Below, one piece after another: positions 34,245 to 45,100 of a DNA stretch of 64,000 nt (its first letter is position 1; the number at the start of each line of letters is the position of its first letter). The stretch is from an uncultured Muribaculum sp. (GTDB lineage Bacteria; Bacteroidota; Bacteroidia; Bacteroidales; Muribaculaceae). Position numbers and translations under genes: made by a program. The stretch covers positions 1 through 64,000 of the forward strand of contig NZ_CAJTYX010000015.1 in assembly GCF_910583865.1 (NCBI RefSeq), in the 5' to 3' direction. The notes under the pieces were generated by a model. It had not been told where the DNA came from. It saw only the letters and a list, made by a program, of their open reading frames with translations, and did not search any database.

Positions 34245-34772
34245 ATGAATCAAGCAATGGACGAAAAGATAATCGAACACATCAGCAGCACTCCGGTGTT
34301 GCTGATGTGTGGTATAAGCGGGTCGGGGAAAACCATGCTGTCGCAGCGACTCGAACGGCAGTATGGATTCGTGAGAATCTCCGTAGACGAGATGATATGG
34401 GAGAAATATGGCGCGAACTTCGTGGAATTGCCCTTTGAAGAGCGCCGACGCATATTCATGTCTATTGACAAGGATATGGAGCACCGGATGGAGAATCTGC
34501 TGGACAGAGGTAACAAGGTTGTGGTGGATGCCACCATGTGCCGCCGTGCCAAGCGAGACTCGATGCGTGAGATGTGCCGCATGAAAGGGATAGAGCCGCT
34601 GATAGTCTATCTTCAGGCATCGCTGCCGCTGCTGCGCCGGAGACTGTCACAACGCAAAGGAGTCGGTCCCAACGACCAGATTGTAGCCCCTCCCCATCTG
34701 GAGATGTACTTCTCCAACTTCGAGCGCCCTATGCCTGATGAAGATGCGTATGTGATTACGCAGACCATCTAA
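34245..34772 (+). CDS. Small P-loop kinase-like ATPase
   Basis: 175 residues. The Walker A motif MCGISGSGKTMLSQ is near residue 22-35, followed by FVRISVDEMIWEKYG, a DEM element as in zeta-toxin and nucleoside or small-molecule kinases. The lid region LRRRLSQRKGVGPNDQI contains the basic residues expected for phosphate transfer. The substrate cannot be deduced. No antitoxin-like neighbour is seen, so a metabolic kinase is more likely than a toxin. A hairpin terminator follows. Confidence 0.78.
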   Translation: MNQAMDEKIIEHISSTPVLLMCGISGSGKTMLSQRLERQYGFVRISVDEMIWEKYGANFVELPFEERRRIFMSIDKDMEHRMENLLDRGNKVVVDATMCRRAKRDSMREMCRMKGIEPLIVYLQASLPLLRRRLSQRKGVGPNDQIVAPPHLEMYFSNFERPMPDEDAYVITQTI

Positions 34773-34786
34773 GATATAGATACCGG

Positions 34787-34819
34787 AACGGGGCTGCGGC
34801 AGATTGCCGCAACCCCGTT
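34787..34819. terminator. Bidirectional hairpin between convergent genes
   Basis: AACGGGGCTGCGGCA (34787-34801) pairs with TGCCGCAACCCCGTT (34805-34819) apart from one C-A mismatch, with a GAT loop. It lies between the plus-strand kinase stop (34772) and the minus-strand barrel stop (34846). Confidence 0.75.
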
Positions 34820-34845
34820 ATCGACATTATGATGCTACTTCCGTA

Positions 34846-35547
34846 TTAGAAATTGTAGCCGAGAGATATGTTGAAGTTACTATTTTTGATACTTCCATTT
34901 TCCCAGACTTTCTTGTCGGCGATGTTGACAAGACCGAACTGATAGTTCATGCCGAGATATATGCGTTGGAATGTATAACCGAGACCTACACCGAGACCGA
35001 AGTCGAAACGCTTGAATCCGGCTTTCCCTTCTTCATCATCATTATCAGCCACACCAAAAAGATCCATATCGTACTCGTCCTCATTGTCCTCATACTTAAG
35101 CTTGCCGTTTACGCCATATGCGAAGTAAGGACCGAAGTTCACCTGAAGCTGCGACTCCTCGGCGAAGTTAAGACGATAGGATGCATACAACGGAATCTCA
35201 AGATAGCCGGCATTCATAGTGACTTTTTCGGTATAACGCCCTTCGGTTACTTCTTCCTTAGCTCCTTTAGTGGTATAGAAGAGACCGGTGTTGATATAGA
35301 ACGAGCGTACAATGGGGAATTCGACAGCAACACCTGCACTAAATCCCACCTTTGATGAAAGGTCGGAATCGTCAATCTTATCCAAAGAAAAAGTTGATAT
35401 ATTCAGACCTACGCGCGGACCAATCACGATTTTCTGATCTGCCGCCTCGTTGTCCCAGAAAGAGAACTCGGAAGAGTCGGATGCCCGTTGCGCCCACATT
35501 CCCGTAGCAGAGATTGCTGCCATGGCAGCTACGAAAAATTTTTTCAT
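34846..35547 (-). CDS. Outer membrane beta-barrel (porin-family) protein
   Basis: 233 residues. The signal peptide is MKKFFVAAMAAISATGMWA. The mature part is a beta-barrel with alternating hydrophobic strands (PRVGLNISTFSLDK, VGFSAGVAVEFPI, YFAYGVNGKLKYED, FDFGLGVGLGYTFQ) and a terminal aromatic residue (ISLGYNF), as required for BAM-mediated insertion. It matches the PorT/OmpW-like small barrel group common in Bacteroidales. The cargo is unknown. It lies 59 bp downstream of the PD40 gene on the same strand. Confidence 0.88.
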   Translation of the reverse strand: MKKFFVAAMAAISATGMWAQRASDSSEFSFWDNEAADQKIVIGPRVGLNISTFSLDKIDDSDLSSKVGFSAGVAVEFPIVRSFYINTGLFYTTKGAKEEVTEGRYTEKVTMNAGYLEIPLYASYRLNFAEESQLQVNFGPYFAYGVNGKLKYEDNEDEYDMDLFGVADNDDEEGKAGFKRFDFGLGVGLGYTFQRIYLGMNYQFGLVNIADKKVWENGSIKNSNFNISLGYNF

Positions 35548-35605
35548 TGCAAAAATAATTTTATGATAAATATTTGGTTATTAATTCTGTTCATTATCAG
35601 ATTAT

Positions 35606-36613
35606 TCACAAGTCAAACGACATTTTCCATACATTGAAGATTCGTTTCGCAGACCCGCGCTGTGACAGGAAATAGATGTATTTTCCATCAGGCGACCATA
35701 TGCCCGACATATCATTACCGGGATGATAGGTAAGTTGAGTCAGATTGGTGCCATCGGTCCTTACGACGAAAATATCGGTATTCATGGATTTATCCTTCTC
35801 CGATATACTCGTACCGGTGACAAGCAACCAGTTTCCGTCAGGCGACAACTGGGGAGTGGTGAAGCTTCGTCCGGGCAGAGAAAGTATTATCTCCTCTACT
35901 CCTGTTTCAAAATTGATTCTCCATATCTCACTTTCCTTTTGATCGGTAAAGCGTGCACAATATATCTCGTTGTCTTTTCCCGGAATCATTACCGGAGTCA
36001 TTCCCCTTGAATAATTGGAGAAAAGATTGGTTTTACGGTCATAGCTCCAGATGCTGTATGACGACAGTCCTTCACCACGATGAAAGAATATAGTGTTACC
36101 ATCGCGTGACAGCACACCCCCGTAATCATTGTCCGTACCCCCCGAAATCTGTTTCACAACCGACCCCTGATCGGCATTCACGAGATATATACCATGATGT
36201 CCGTTTCTTACCTCGGTGAAACATAGAGTTTTACCGTCGCTGCTCCATGTAAAGTCCTCTACTGCGCTACGGAATGTACGCTGCACGCTCGCACCACCTT
36301 TTTTTGCACTTTTCACCATTATGTTGGAAGTGCCGTTCTTCAGATTGATATATGCGATTTTCTGACCGTCGGGAGAAATAGCTATCTGAGGGTTTACCCA
36401 CCAATCGACAGCGGAAGCTTTCTTTCGGCCAAACACTCCGGAACGGTTATTCACTGTGTACAATACACAGTCGGCATCATCTGTAATACGCTCGAAGTTA
36501 ACCCCTCCTTCTTCGGGAACATTCACAACAGAGTAGTCAAACTTTATCTTTTTCGCGTCTGCACCAACACAAAGAAGCGAAATGGAAAGAATGGCTGTAA
36601 AAAATTTATTCAT
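35606..36613 (-). CDS. TolB-like PD40 beta-propeller protein, exported
   Basis: 335 residues with a signal peptide (ILSISLLCVGADA). WD40-like PD40 repeats recur (ISPDGQKIAYINLKNG, WSSDGKTLCFTEV, LSRDGNTIFFHRG, LSPDGNWLLVTG, WSPDGKYIYFLSQ), forming one six-bladed propeller. It is probably a periplasmic protein-interaction scaffold. No enzymatic domain is attached. AT content is a little higher than in core genes. The downstream barrel gene may be co-transcribed. Confidence 0.88.
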   Translation of the reverse strand: MNKFFTAILSISLLCVGADAKKIKFDYSVVNVPEEGGVNFERITDDADCVLYTVNNRSGVFGRKKASAVDWWVNPQIAISPDGQKIAYINLKNGTSNIMVKSAKKGGASVQRTFRSAVEDFTWSSDGKTLCFTEVRNGHHGIYLVNADQGSVVKQISGGTDNDYGGVLSRDGNTIFFHRGEGLSSYSIWSYDRKTNLFSNYSRGMTPVMIPGKDNEIYCARFTDQKESEIWRINFETGVEEIILSLPGRSFTTPQLSPDGNWLLVTGTSISEKDKSMNTDIFVVRTDGTNLTQLTYHPGNDMSGIWSPDGKYIYFLSQRGSAKRIFNVWKMSFDL

Positions 36614-36756
36614 TGGAATATTGTAAATAATGAACTGATTTATGTAGTTATAAAACAGTCACAAATTTACATATATATTAACCAATTACCCCCCCCAGAT
36701 GTTAAATATTGTTAACGCATATGTTTTCACAGTATTCCTTAAAATTTCTCGGTATA

Positions 36757-37314
36757 TCATATGTAGCCGAAGAGGCGGTGCATGGCGTCGAAGCGGGTGA
36801 GGGAGTCGCCGCCGTGGCGGGCGAGGGCGGCGCGGGCTTTGGCCACGGTGCGCTTTTCCATTGAGCCGGACTTGGAATAGAACTTGTCGGCATAGCACAC
36901 GAGCTTCTCCATAAGGGTTTCCGGCATGAAATCGCGCTCGGGGAGCGGGAGCTGTTGCTGGGCAATGTCATCGGCTGTGAGCCCGGTGCCGGTATGGTTC
37001 TCGGCCACACGCGCCCACTCCTCTGGCGCTCCCTCTGCACGCAGGATCTCCGCGCCGATTATGCCGTGGCGTATGTAAGGCTCGTCGCCGAAGCAATGTA
37101 TGCCGGGGGCCTTTGTGCGGCATATGCCTATGTCGTGGAGCATGGCCGCTCCGCGCACCATGCCGGGGTCAAGTCCGAGAGCCGCCGATTCGTTGAGGGC
37201 CACGGCCATGTCGGCCACCTGACAGGCATGCTTCATATATATTTCCCGCATCAGGGGGTCGGAGCCTGATGCGGGATAGTATTTGTCGATTATCGCTTGA
37301 TAGTCGGTGGTCAT
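36757..37314 (-). CDS. HD-domain phosphohydrolase
   Basis: 185 residues from the ATG at 37314. The longer frame overlaps ilvE and is rejected. The HD signature appears as KHACQVADMA ... AAMLHDIGICR ... PEEWARVAENHTG ... VCYADKFYSK, giving the full metal-binding set. It resembles small HDIG proteins that hydrolyse nucleotide monophosphates or related phosphoesters, with the substrate unknown. It starts 8 bp after the ilvE stop, so the two are likely co-transcribed. Confidence 0.9.
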   Translation of the reverse strand: MTTDYQAIIDKYYPASGSDPLMREIYMKHACQVADMAVALNESAALGLDPGMVRGAAMLHDIGICRTKAPGIHCFGDEPYIRHGIIGAEILRAEGAPEEWARVAENHTGTGLTADDIAQQQLPLPERDFMPETLMEKLVCYADKFYSKSGSMEKRTVAKARAALARHGGDSLTRFDAMHRLFGYI

Positions 37315-37322
37315 GGGCAAAG

Positions 37323-38345
37323 TCAGTCTATGATGGTATTCCACCCGTGCACGTCGGGTTCCTCGCCGAGCTGTATGGCACGCAGCCTGTTGTAGAGCGC
37401 GGTGGTGACGGGTCCTGGGTTGCCGTCCTTGCTGATGACGTACTTCACGCCGGTGTCGAGGTCGTCGATCTCGGCCACGGGCGATGCGACGGCGGCTGTG
37501 CCGCATGCTGCGGCCTCATCGATTTCGGCAAGCTCCTCGATGGGTATGTGGCGTGCCTCAACTTCGATGCCCATGTCTCGCGCGAGTTGCATGAGGCTCT
37601 TGTTGGTGATTGATGGGAGGATCGACTCTGAAGCGGGGGTTATGTATTTGCCGCCCTTGATGGCGAAGAAGTTGGCAGGGCCGCACTCGTCGAGGTATTT
37701 CTTCTCCTTGGGGTCGAGATAGAGCACGGCGCTGTAGCCGAGCGAATGGGCTTTCTCGCCGGCCTCGAGGCTCGCGGCGTAGTTGCCTCCGACCTTCCAG
37801 CGTCCTGTGCCCTTTGGGGCGACGCGGTCGAACTCGCGCATGATGCATATGTTGGTGGGCTTGAATCCCTCCTTGAAGTATGGCCCTACGGGGCTTACGA
37901 GAATCAGGAAAAGATATTCCTTGGCTGGCTTCACGCCAACCTGGGCGGAGATGCCGATTTCAAGCGGGCGGATGTAGAGCGAGGCGCCGCTGCCGTAGGG
38001 TGGCACGAAGCGCTCGTTAAGCTTGACCACCTTCTTTACCATTTCGGTGAACAGCTCTACAGGCACGGGGGCCATCATGATGCCCTTGGCGGACTCGATG
38101 ATGCGGCGGGCATTTTCTTCGAGGCGGAACACGCGTACCTTGCCGTCCTTGCCACGGAATGCCTTCAGTCCCTCGAAGATCTCCTGCCCGTAGTGGAGGC
38201 AGGTGGCTGCGATGTGGAGGTCGATGGTCTCCGACTGCGACACTTCGATGTCGCCCCACTTGCCGTCGCGGTAGTAGCAACGGACGTTGTAGTCGGTGGG
38301 TATATAGCCAAACGAAAGATGGCTCCAGTCTAATTCTTTATCCAT
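37323..38345 (-). CDS. ilvE: Branched-chain amino acid aminotransferase
   Basis: 340 residues from the ATG at 38345 (MDKELDWSHLSFGYIPT), the usual beginning of this class. The frame stays open to 38402 through repeat sequence but that part is not family-like. The PLP lysine is Lys184 in GRWKVGGNYAASL. LHYGQEIFEGLKAFRG and the C-terminal EIDEAAACGTAAVASPV are standard. It interconverts Leu, Ile and Val with their keto acids. A GC-rich palindromic repeat occupies the region upstream of the start, within the likely leader. Confidence 0.95.
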   Translation of the reverse strand: MDKELDWSHLSFGYIPTDYNVRCYYRDGKWGDIEVSQSETIDLHIAATCLHYGQEIFEGLKAFRGKDGKVRVFRLEENARRIIESAKGIMMAPVPVELFTEMVKKVVKLNERFVPPYGSGASLYIRPLEIGISAQVGVKPAKEYLFLILVSPVGPYFKEGFKPTNICIMREFDRVAPKGTGRWKVGGNYAASLEAGEKAHSLGYSAVLYLDPKEKKYLDECGPANFFAIKGGKYITPASESILPSITNKSLMQLARDMGIEVEARHIPIEELAEIDEAAACGTAAVASPVAEIDDLDTGVKYVISKDGNPGPVTTALYNRLRAIQLGEEPDVHGWNTIID

Positions 38346-38394
38346 AACTCGATATGTTTTGGAGGTGCCGCATCCGTGACACCCGGATTTATAG

Positions 38395-38488
38395 TCTTGC
38401 AACGGGCCGTCGTACCATAGGGGTGACAGCCGGTAACGCCGGAACGCCGCAGAGGTGGCGGATGCACCGGGGGTGCATCCCTACGAAT
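38395..38488. repeat. GC-rich palindromic repeat-like element in the ilvE leader
   Basis: About 90 bp made of several inverted repeats: GGATGCACC (38460-38468) with GGTGCATCC (38472-38480) around GGG, CGCC/GGCG nearby, and CCGG...CCGG at 38430-38442. The composition is much more GC-rich than the AT-rich flanks. Its modular palindromic form resembles REP/MITE-type elements. No second copy is in this window. It separates a weak minus-strand -7 box (TAATTTCG, 38504-38511) from the ilvE start. Confidence 0.55.
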
Positions 38489-38589
38489 CGCGCGTTCTAC
38501 CTGCGAAATTACGCAATTATTTTGATATAGCGTACATCGCGAAATCCTTTGGATAAAGATAAATGCAATCCGGGCGCAAGGGAGCATGC

Positions 38590-39126
38590 TTATGGCAGAG
38601 GATCGGGGTCACCAGCGGGGAGCTGCTTGCTTTCTTCCCACTTGCGCCACACTTCGTCCCAGCCCCGGGCATTGAGCGGCCCGTACTGCTCCACAAACTT
38701 GTCGAGATCGTAGATCTTCCATAAATCGGGATTGACAGTACAGTCCTCCGGAATGTTGAGCGTCCATTTATGAGCCTCAAGCGATGAGCGTATCGGCACA
38801 TATAACATAAAGCTATCAGTTAATGTTTCTAATGGGCATCTGTCTTTATTCTTCAAATAAATAACATATAAAAACATTTCTGCATCTGAGTAGGGATTCG
38901 TTATCGATCTAAAATGTCCATCATTACGCGTTGTCGATGATACCCAAAATGGATTATTATAGACATTTTCATCATGATTCCCCACAACCAAATATATATC
39001 TGATTGTGTATTATTGTTTAATATCCAATATGGCGATTCTGGATCGCACTCACTTGTGCAAGCGACAAAAAATATTATGCATCCAAGCAATATGCCCACA
39101 TTCCGTTTTAAAGCGTAGTACCTCAT
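38590..39126 (-). CDS. Small lipoprotein, candidate immunity partner of the RHS protein
   Basis: 178 residues, no family recognised. The N-terminus is a lipoprotein signal with lipobox FVAC followed by TSECDPES. The mature part looks like a single mixed alpha/beta domain, with WILNNNTQSDIYLVVGNHD and YVIYLKNKDRCPLETLTDSF. It starts 3 bp after the RHS stop, so it is certainly in the same transcript. Codon use is as AT-rich as that of the RHS gene except near its 3' end. A lipid-anchored position in the periplasm or at the surface would suit an immunity protein against an exported effector, but this is inference from position only. Confidence 0.7.
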   Translation of the reverse strand: MRYYALKRNVGILLGCIIFFVACTSECDPESPYWILNNNTQSDIYLVVGNHDENVYNNPFWVSSTTRNDGHFRSITNPYSDAEMFLYVIYLKNKDRCPLETLTDSFMLYVPIRSSLEAHKWTLNIPEDCTVNPDLWKIYDLDKFVEQYGPLNARGWDEVWRKWEESKQLPAGDPDPLP

Positions 39127-39129
39127 TTT

Positions 39130-42100
39130 TTATTGAATGTTTAAGATATTTACTAAATATTGAATATTATTTAATTGATTATTAGCATTCTGATATGTGT
39201 TGTTCACACGACTGCTTGTAAAAGGATATGACTTACTTTGATACAACGAAATAGATGGAAGATTAGTAATGAATCCATCTGTCGGATTCCTCATAAAATT
39301 CCATTCGTCTACATTAAAGTTTGACGTGTTATCTCTGAAATAGTTATATGCACGTGTATTCGCATCCGTCTCAGTCCAAAAGTACTTATGCTCACTGCTC
39401 TTGTCAGATGCACTTTTTATGCTTGGAATACCGTATTTGAAAATGTATGCCCATCCCGAAGTTTGGCTTTGAAGATAATGTCCGTATTCGTGTTGGAAAG
39501 TCTCGTTCGCCGGTCCTGGACGCAAGCTGCATTCTCCAGAGATATAATTTCCAAGCGTAACCGCTGCGCCATGACCAAAAGCCCAATTATCATGTCTGAA
39601 TGTCACGGCAGTCGCGCCGCCCCAATATCCCACGTGATCCACCATTCCTATGGTATTGTTTGCGGATGACCATAGGTATCCGGCAAGCGTCTGCGGGAGT
39701 TCGAAAGTAAATCTCGAACCAAGTTCAAGCAATCGTCCCCAACCGCTGCGGCTACCGGTGACGAGAAGTCCATAGGTAATCTTGAAGCTGTTCTTGCATT
39801 GCTTCCACCCTTGCGACAAACCTCTGTCAAGACCTCCTTTGAAAAGACCTTTGAAGAAACCATATATAAAATCGTCGACCATGAAAAACTCGCCGGTAGG
39901 GTCAGTGTGGTTTATGGGATCGTTAAGGCAGTAGGAGTAGCGGTTGAAGTTCTGGGGAAGCATCGGATCCTGTACCAACGGGTCGGGGCTTAAGAAGCGC
40001 ATATCGACGGGGTCGTAGACGCGCGCACCCATATTGATGAGCGAGAACTCCGGCAGATGCTCATGCCCGCAGAATCCACGATTGAAGTACTTGACCCACG
40101 GGTGTAAATCCGTATTCATTTGCACAATTGTGCGCATACCCCACTCAGAGTAACTATAAGATGCTACGATGTTTCTTTGACTGTCAATAATCCGCATCAC
40201 AGAACCGAGGTGGTCAGTCAACACAGAATAAATCTGATCCCCAACATGCAATCCAACAAGTCTACCATAAGCATATATATAGCAAACAGGAATTTCAATG
40301 TCATCAGCATATATCACCTCATAATCGGCAGATACATAGTGACGCGTAATCACACCGTCAGGAGTGGTCAATCGGGATTTTATACATTTGTTATTTTCGC
40401 CATACACCAATCGAAGCGTATCAGTTTCATTATCAATCTCAGAAATACGATTTATCCCTGATATTACTAAATTATTCCATCTAATACCACTATAATCCAT
40501 ATGGTTTTTAACGATGCGTGTAGATCCATCCGCATAAGTAATCTCCGTCAACTGTCGTCCGCCGTCGGCATTTACATTATTACGATTGTCATATGAATAA
40601 TACTGTTCAAAACGCGAATATATAGGCCGCCCCAAATCACCATTTCCAATTATCGTACAACCATCAGCCGATGAGAGCAGGCTTACAGCCATTGTGTCTG
40701 CTGAGCCAACTGGATTTACCGGAATTTCAGGATAATTCGGTCTATTGATGATTTTCATCCGCATATTAGCACTTACAAGACGCCCAATTTTATCATAGAT
40801 GTAGTCAATAGTCTTAGAACCATCATCTGTGCGAGATGCAACAAGTCCTTTTTTGTCTATGGTATATTCGATAGTCATCAAAGAATCATATTCAGCCTTG
40901 AGCAATTTACCGGTCACTCCGTCATAGTCATATCTCGCTTCAAGAGTATTATTCCCAAACTTACATTTTGTCGGCACTCCGAGTGCATTAAACTCTTCGG
41001 CTTTCCAAATTATGGAACCGTCATTTGCATTCTTAATGCATTTTAAAATATCATTTGAGTATTCATATCGAATTTTAAACCCATCAGGACAAATCTTATC
41101 AGATGGCATGTCATATTTATTCGAAATATAATCATAGTAAAAATTATATGTCGATCCATCCATACGATATATCTCCTGTTCTAACCGACTACATATCGTA
41201 TTATATCCGTATTCATGTGAATATGAAAGATCTAAATTTCTTACTGCACTAAGAAGAGATGGCTTTTGGGGAAGAGGCTCATATTGGAAATTATAATCCC
41301 TATTAAGACTAAGCACAATATTGCCGGCATCATCATATTCGAAGCCAGTCACACCTATTCCATTGCGATTCCTGCGAAGTCGATTGTTTTCATCGTAATG
41401 ACGGGTAATCGTACCTATGTCCCTATTACTGAGGGTCTGTGTCATGCCATTGTTGTTATTTACAGAATACGAAATTACTGTCCCGATGCTGTCCACACAT
41501 ATATTAGTACATCTTCCTTTAGAATCATATTCATACAAAACCTTTTGCCCAAGTTCATTCTGAGACCACAGCAATTTACCAAAATGGTCATTCAGATAAG
41601 AGGAAGTGCCTGTATCATCAGATTTAGTAACGGATATACCCTCTATGGAATAATCATATTCCATATTTACTGTATGACCGTTCTTTAATGTAGTTTTAGT
41701 CAGATTTCCATAATCGTCATAAGTATATTTTCTTTCATATCCTCTATCATGACTATAATACGCAGGTATATCACAAATCAACCGATTCAGATTATCGTAT
41801 TCATACTCTTCACAGACATCTTTTCCATCTATTTCATAGTAATTACATAATCTATTGCCTCTTGAATCAAAGAATGACAGCCGATATGAATTATCATTTT
41901 TACGTTCATACTCCCCATATGTTCCTATGTGACGAAGATTTATACCATTGCTCCACACTCGTCCTCGCTCTATCCGCACACCGTTTTCAATACGTAAAAC
42001 CTCATTTCCGAATGAATCATAACGTATTGAATCAATGCGTCCTTCGGAACTTGATATTGAAATATTCCGCCCATATTCATCATATCCTAATATCCGGGAA

Positions 42101-45100
42101 TACCCTAACGGATATGTCTCTCCTATACAGAATCTTCCATCCAATGAAAAGGCCTTTTTTATAACGTACTTTTCTGTTATGCCGGTGGATATCGAGTCAC
42201 AGTTGCCGAACGTGTCGTAGCCATACACTTCCCTATGCGTTTCATTACCGTCGAAGTATGAGCCTTTACGGGATGGTTGCAAGGAGTGGTCAGACAAAAC
42301 TCCTGCATAAGAATATGTCTCTTTCTCGATATGCGAATCACTGCCGGAGACGGATGTCTCGACTTGTCGGGAAGCAGGACGATGCACCCAATGGAGAGAT
42401 TCTTTTAAGTCGTAAGTATAAGTCGTTATTTGCTTATGTTTATCATTGGTAGTGACACGTTCTGTCAATATATTCCCCCATTTATCATATGTTCTTCCTG
42501 TTTTGACCGTAAGGTAATTTGACGAGTTCACAGGTGAATAAGTATGACGGGCGTTCGCCACATGCTGCACCATTATCGTGCCAACAGGGGATGGCTGCAT
42601 GTCATATACATTCTTTTCCATCTGTAGTCGTTGGCCATCAAGGGTACGAGTGATACTGAGTACATTCAACATGCCATAGTCAGGGTCGAGCATATAGCTG
42701 TCATTACGCACCATCTTTTCTTCCGGTTTTGTCGTAACAACCTCTTCGAACCCCATAAAACTCATTTTTCCAAGGTGGGTACGAGCGTTCCTATAATCAT
42801 ATAAGGTAGTCAAATTGCCCCCATAACCTGTGGATTGTGACATTTTCTTCACAAGAGGAAGAGGCATACTGCATCCGGAATAAGGATACTTCTCCCATAC
42901 CGGGATAAATGGAGAATTGGTGTAATCGGTCCAGCGTTCATACTCAAACGTAGTCTTGTTGCCGAGACAGTCTGAAATGGAAGTTATGACATTTTCGCAA
43001 CTCGTAGCAGGAGTATGGATATAATAATCTCCTGTAAGAAATTCCTTTCGTTGAAACTTGTCGCCTTTTCCTGTTATTTCAATTTTTTTCTTGAATGAGA
43101 CGAGAGAGTTTTTACCTTCTCCGTAAATGTCAAAGAGATAGAAATCGTATTCATCTACAGGAAACTGAAAAGGAAGTCCGGATGGATAAGAACCCTGACT
43201 ATACCTATACCCATCTCCCAGACTTGTAAGAATAACTATTTCACCCAAACTATTAGTATCATATTTAGGCATAAGAACAATATCATCTTTACCATCGCCA
43301 TTGATGTCATTTATCAACATACGTCGACCATTCTCAAATAAAGACCTATAGTTCTTGAGTGACTTGGTGATAAATCCCGTACCAGTACACAACGACACAT
43401 CAAGGACATCCAGCGGCTTGTAATCATATAAAAAATCCACTGCACACTCCATAATATCAGTCTTACCATCCCCGTTGAAGTCACCAGTATAGACAGGCGC
43501 ACCCGTATAATTCGGATAATCGCCGCTATACAGGAAATCAAGCGTACGATTTGTTTCGTTTACACGATAACAAAGATGGCCATTTCCTATAAGATTAAGG
43601 AGTTCGGTTGACGGCCCTCCATCAAAATTGCCTAAATGCAATTCATTCCACGGCCCGCGAGCATAAGCTGTAAAAGAAAGATTCAGCGGCAACTGGTTTT
43701 CCGCCGAAAGTTGAGATAGATAGAATCGGGCATCCGTACGACCAATCGCTATGACCGCCAAATCCGTTGCTCCATCGCCATTGAGATCACCAAGGACAGG
43801 ACCTTCTGCACACGACGTTCTTATCTGAATATTGGCATCATAGAAGCTATCCCCATCTGATAAATATAACCAAAAACATTTATCAGCATCGCCGGCTTCT
43901 AAACCATGCAATAAAATATCGTCACGTCCGTCACCATTGAAATCCGCAATGGATAAGTTTTTGATAAAGTATATTTTTCCATCCGGATGTATAAACTTCC
44001 TTTCATATTCATGTTTATTATAATATTCTCCATTACCCTTATTTTGGAATAGCTTGAAATTTAGGATTGAATTGGGAGAAGTACGCAAAAGCAATATGTC
44101 CTGAAGAGCATCTCCATTAAAATCTCCATAGAATACGCTCAATTGTTGGTTAGTAGGTAGGTTCAAATCTTTTTTCAATGGAGTGTGGAGTCCTTCGTCG
44201 GAGGTGTGCCAAGTGAATTCAATCGGATTTAGTCTATTGTCCCAGTCCGTGCCACTCATGGATATGGATCTTAAGTAGCAGTCTGTCACATAGTCGTAGT
44301 CAAGATGATACGTCTTGATCAGATTTTCACCGGAATACACACTTATAGAGAATGGAGCGATTGCTTTACAAAATATGCTGTCACCATGGTAGGCGGCATC
44401 AACACCTCCTCGTGAAGGATTGCCGAACTTCACTCTCATCTGTGGTTCAATTCCGGCATGTTCATTGCCGGAATATTCAATTCTATCAATGCATACTCCG
44501 TCATAGCGACTATATAACTGAGGTATGTACTTATCCTTTACATATACAATTTTATAGTAGTTCCCATAGATATCAGTCACCTTTTCCAAAAGCCATGCGA
44601 ACACAGCCGTGCCCGTACCTTTCAATCTGGAATTCTCGGTAAGGCCGAACTCTTTAGTGATTCCGTTGCCGTCGCGCAAAGTGAAACGGGTGGGATTGTC
44701 GGCATTGTCAGCTGTAATGTCGTAGACATCACCGATGCGACAGTGATATTTTAAGGGATTGTCAGCGTTGCGGATTATCGGCTGCCCATCAAGACATAGG
44801 GCATCGTCGGAGTCGAACATGACACCACGCTCATAGCCGTTGACAAACCGCGTGGCGGCAGTGCGGTAGATAGCCGACACACCCGAAAGTTCCGTACCAC
44901 GCCCGAACATGCCGTTGCCGCCCATGCTGTTGTAATTGATTGAAAGCTCAGGAGTGAGGCCTCCGCAACCCTGCGGTAACTCGATAGGTATGGAGAAGGT
45001 GGCCGCACCTGTGTTGTCCACACCTATTTCCATTGGTATGTTACCAACAACACCTCCGGCTTTACCGCCTTTCAAATGGTCGGACGGATTGAAATCCATG

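Noticed and set aside
34245..34772. Zeta-type toxin
   Set aside because: The P-loop and DEM element are compatible, but no epsilon-like antitoxin is adjacent and the flanking genes are unrelated core genes.
38346..38402. 19-residue N-terminal extension of ilvE (GCHGCGTSKTYRV)
   Set aside because: It derives from the GC-rich repeat, is not family-like, and the ATG at 38345 gives the usual IlvE N-terminus.
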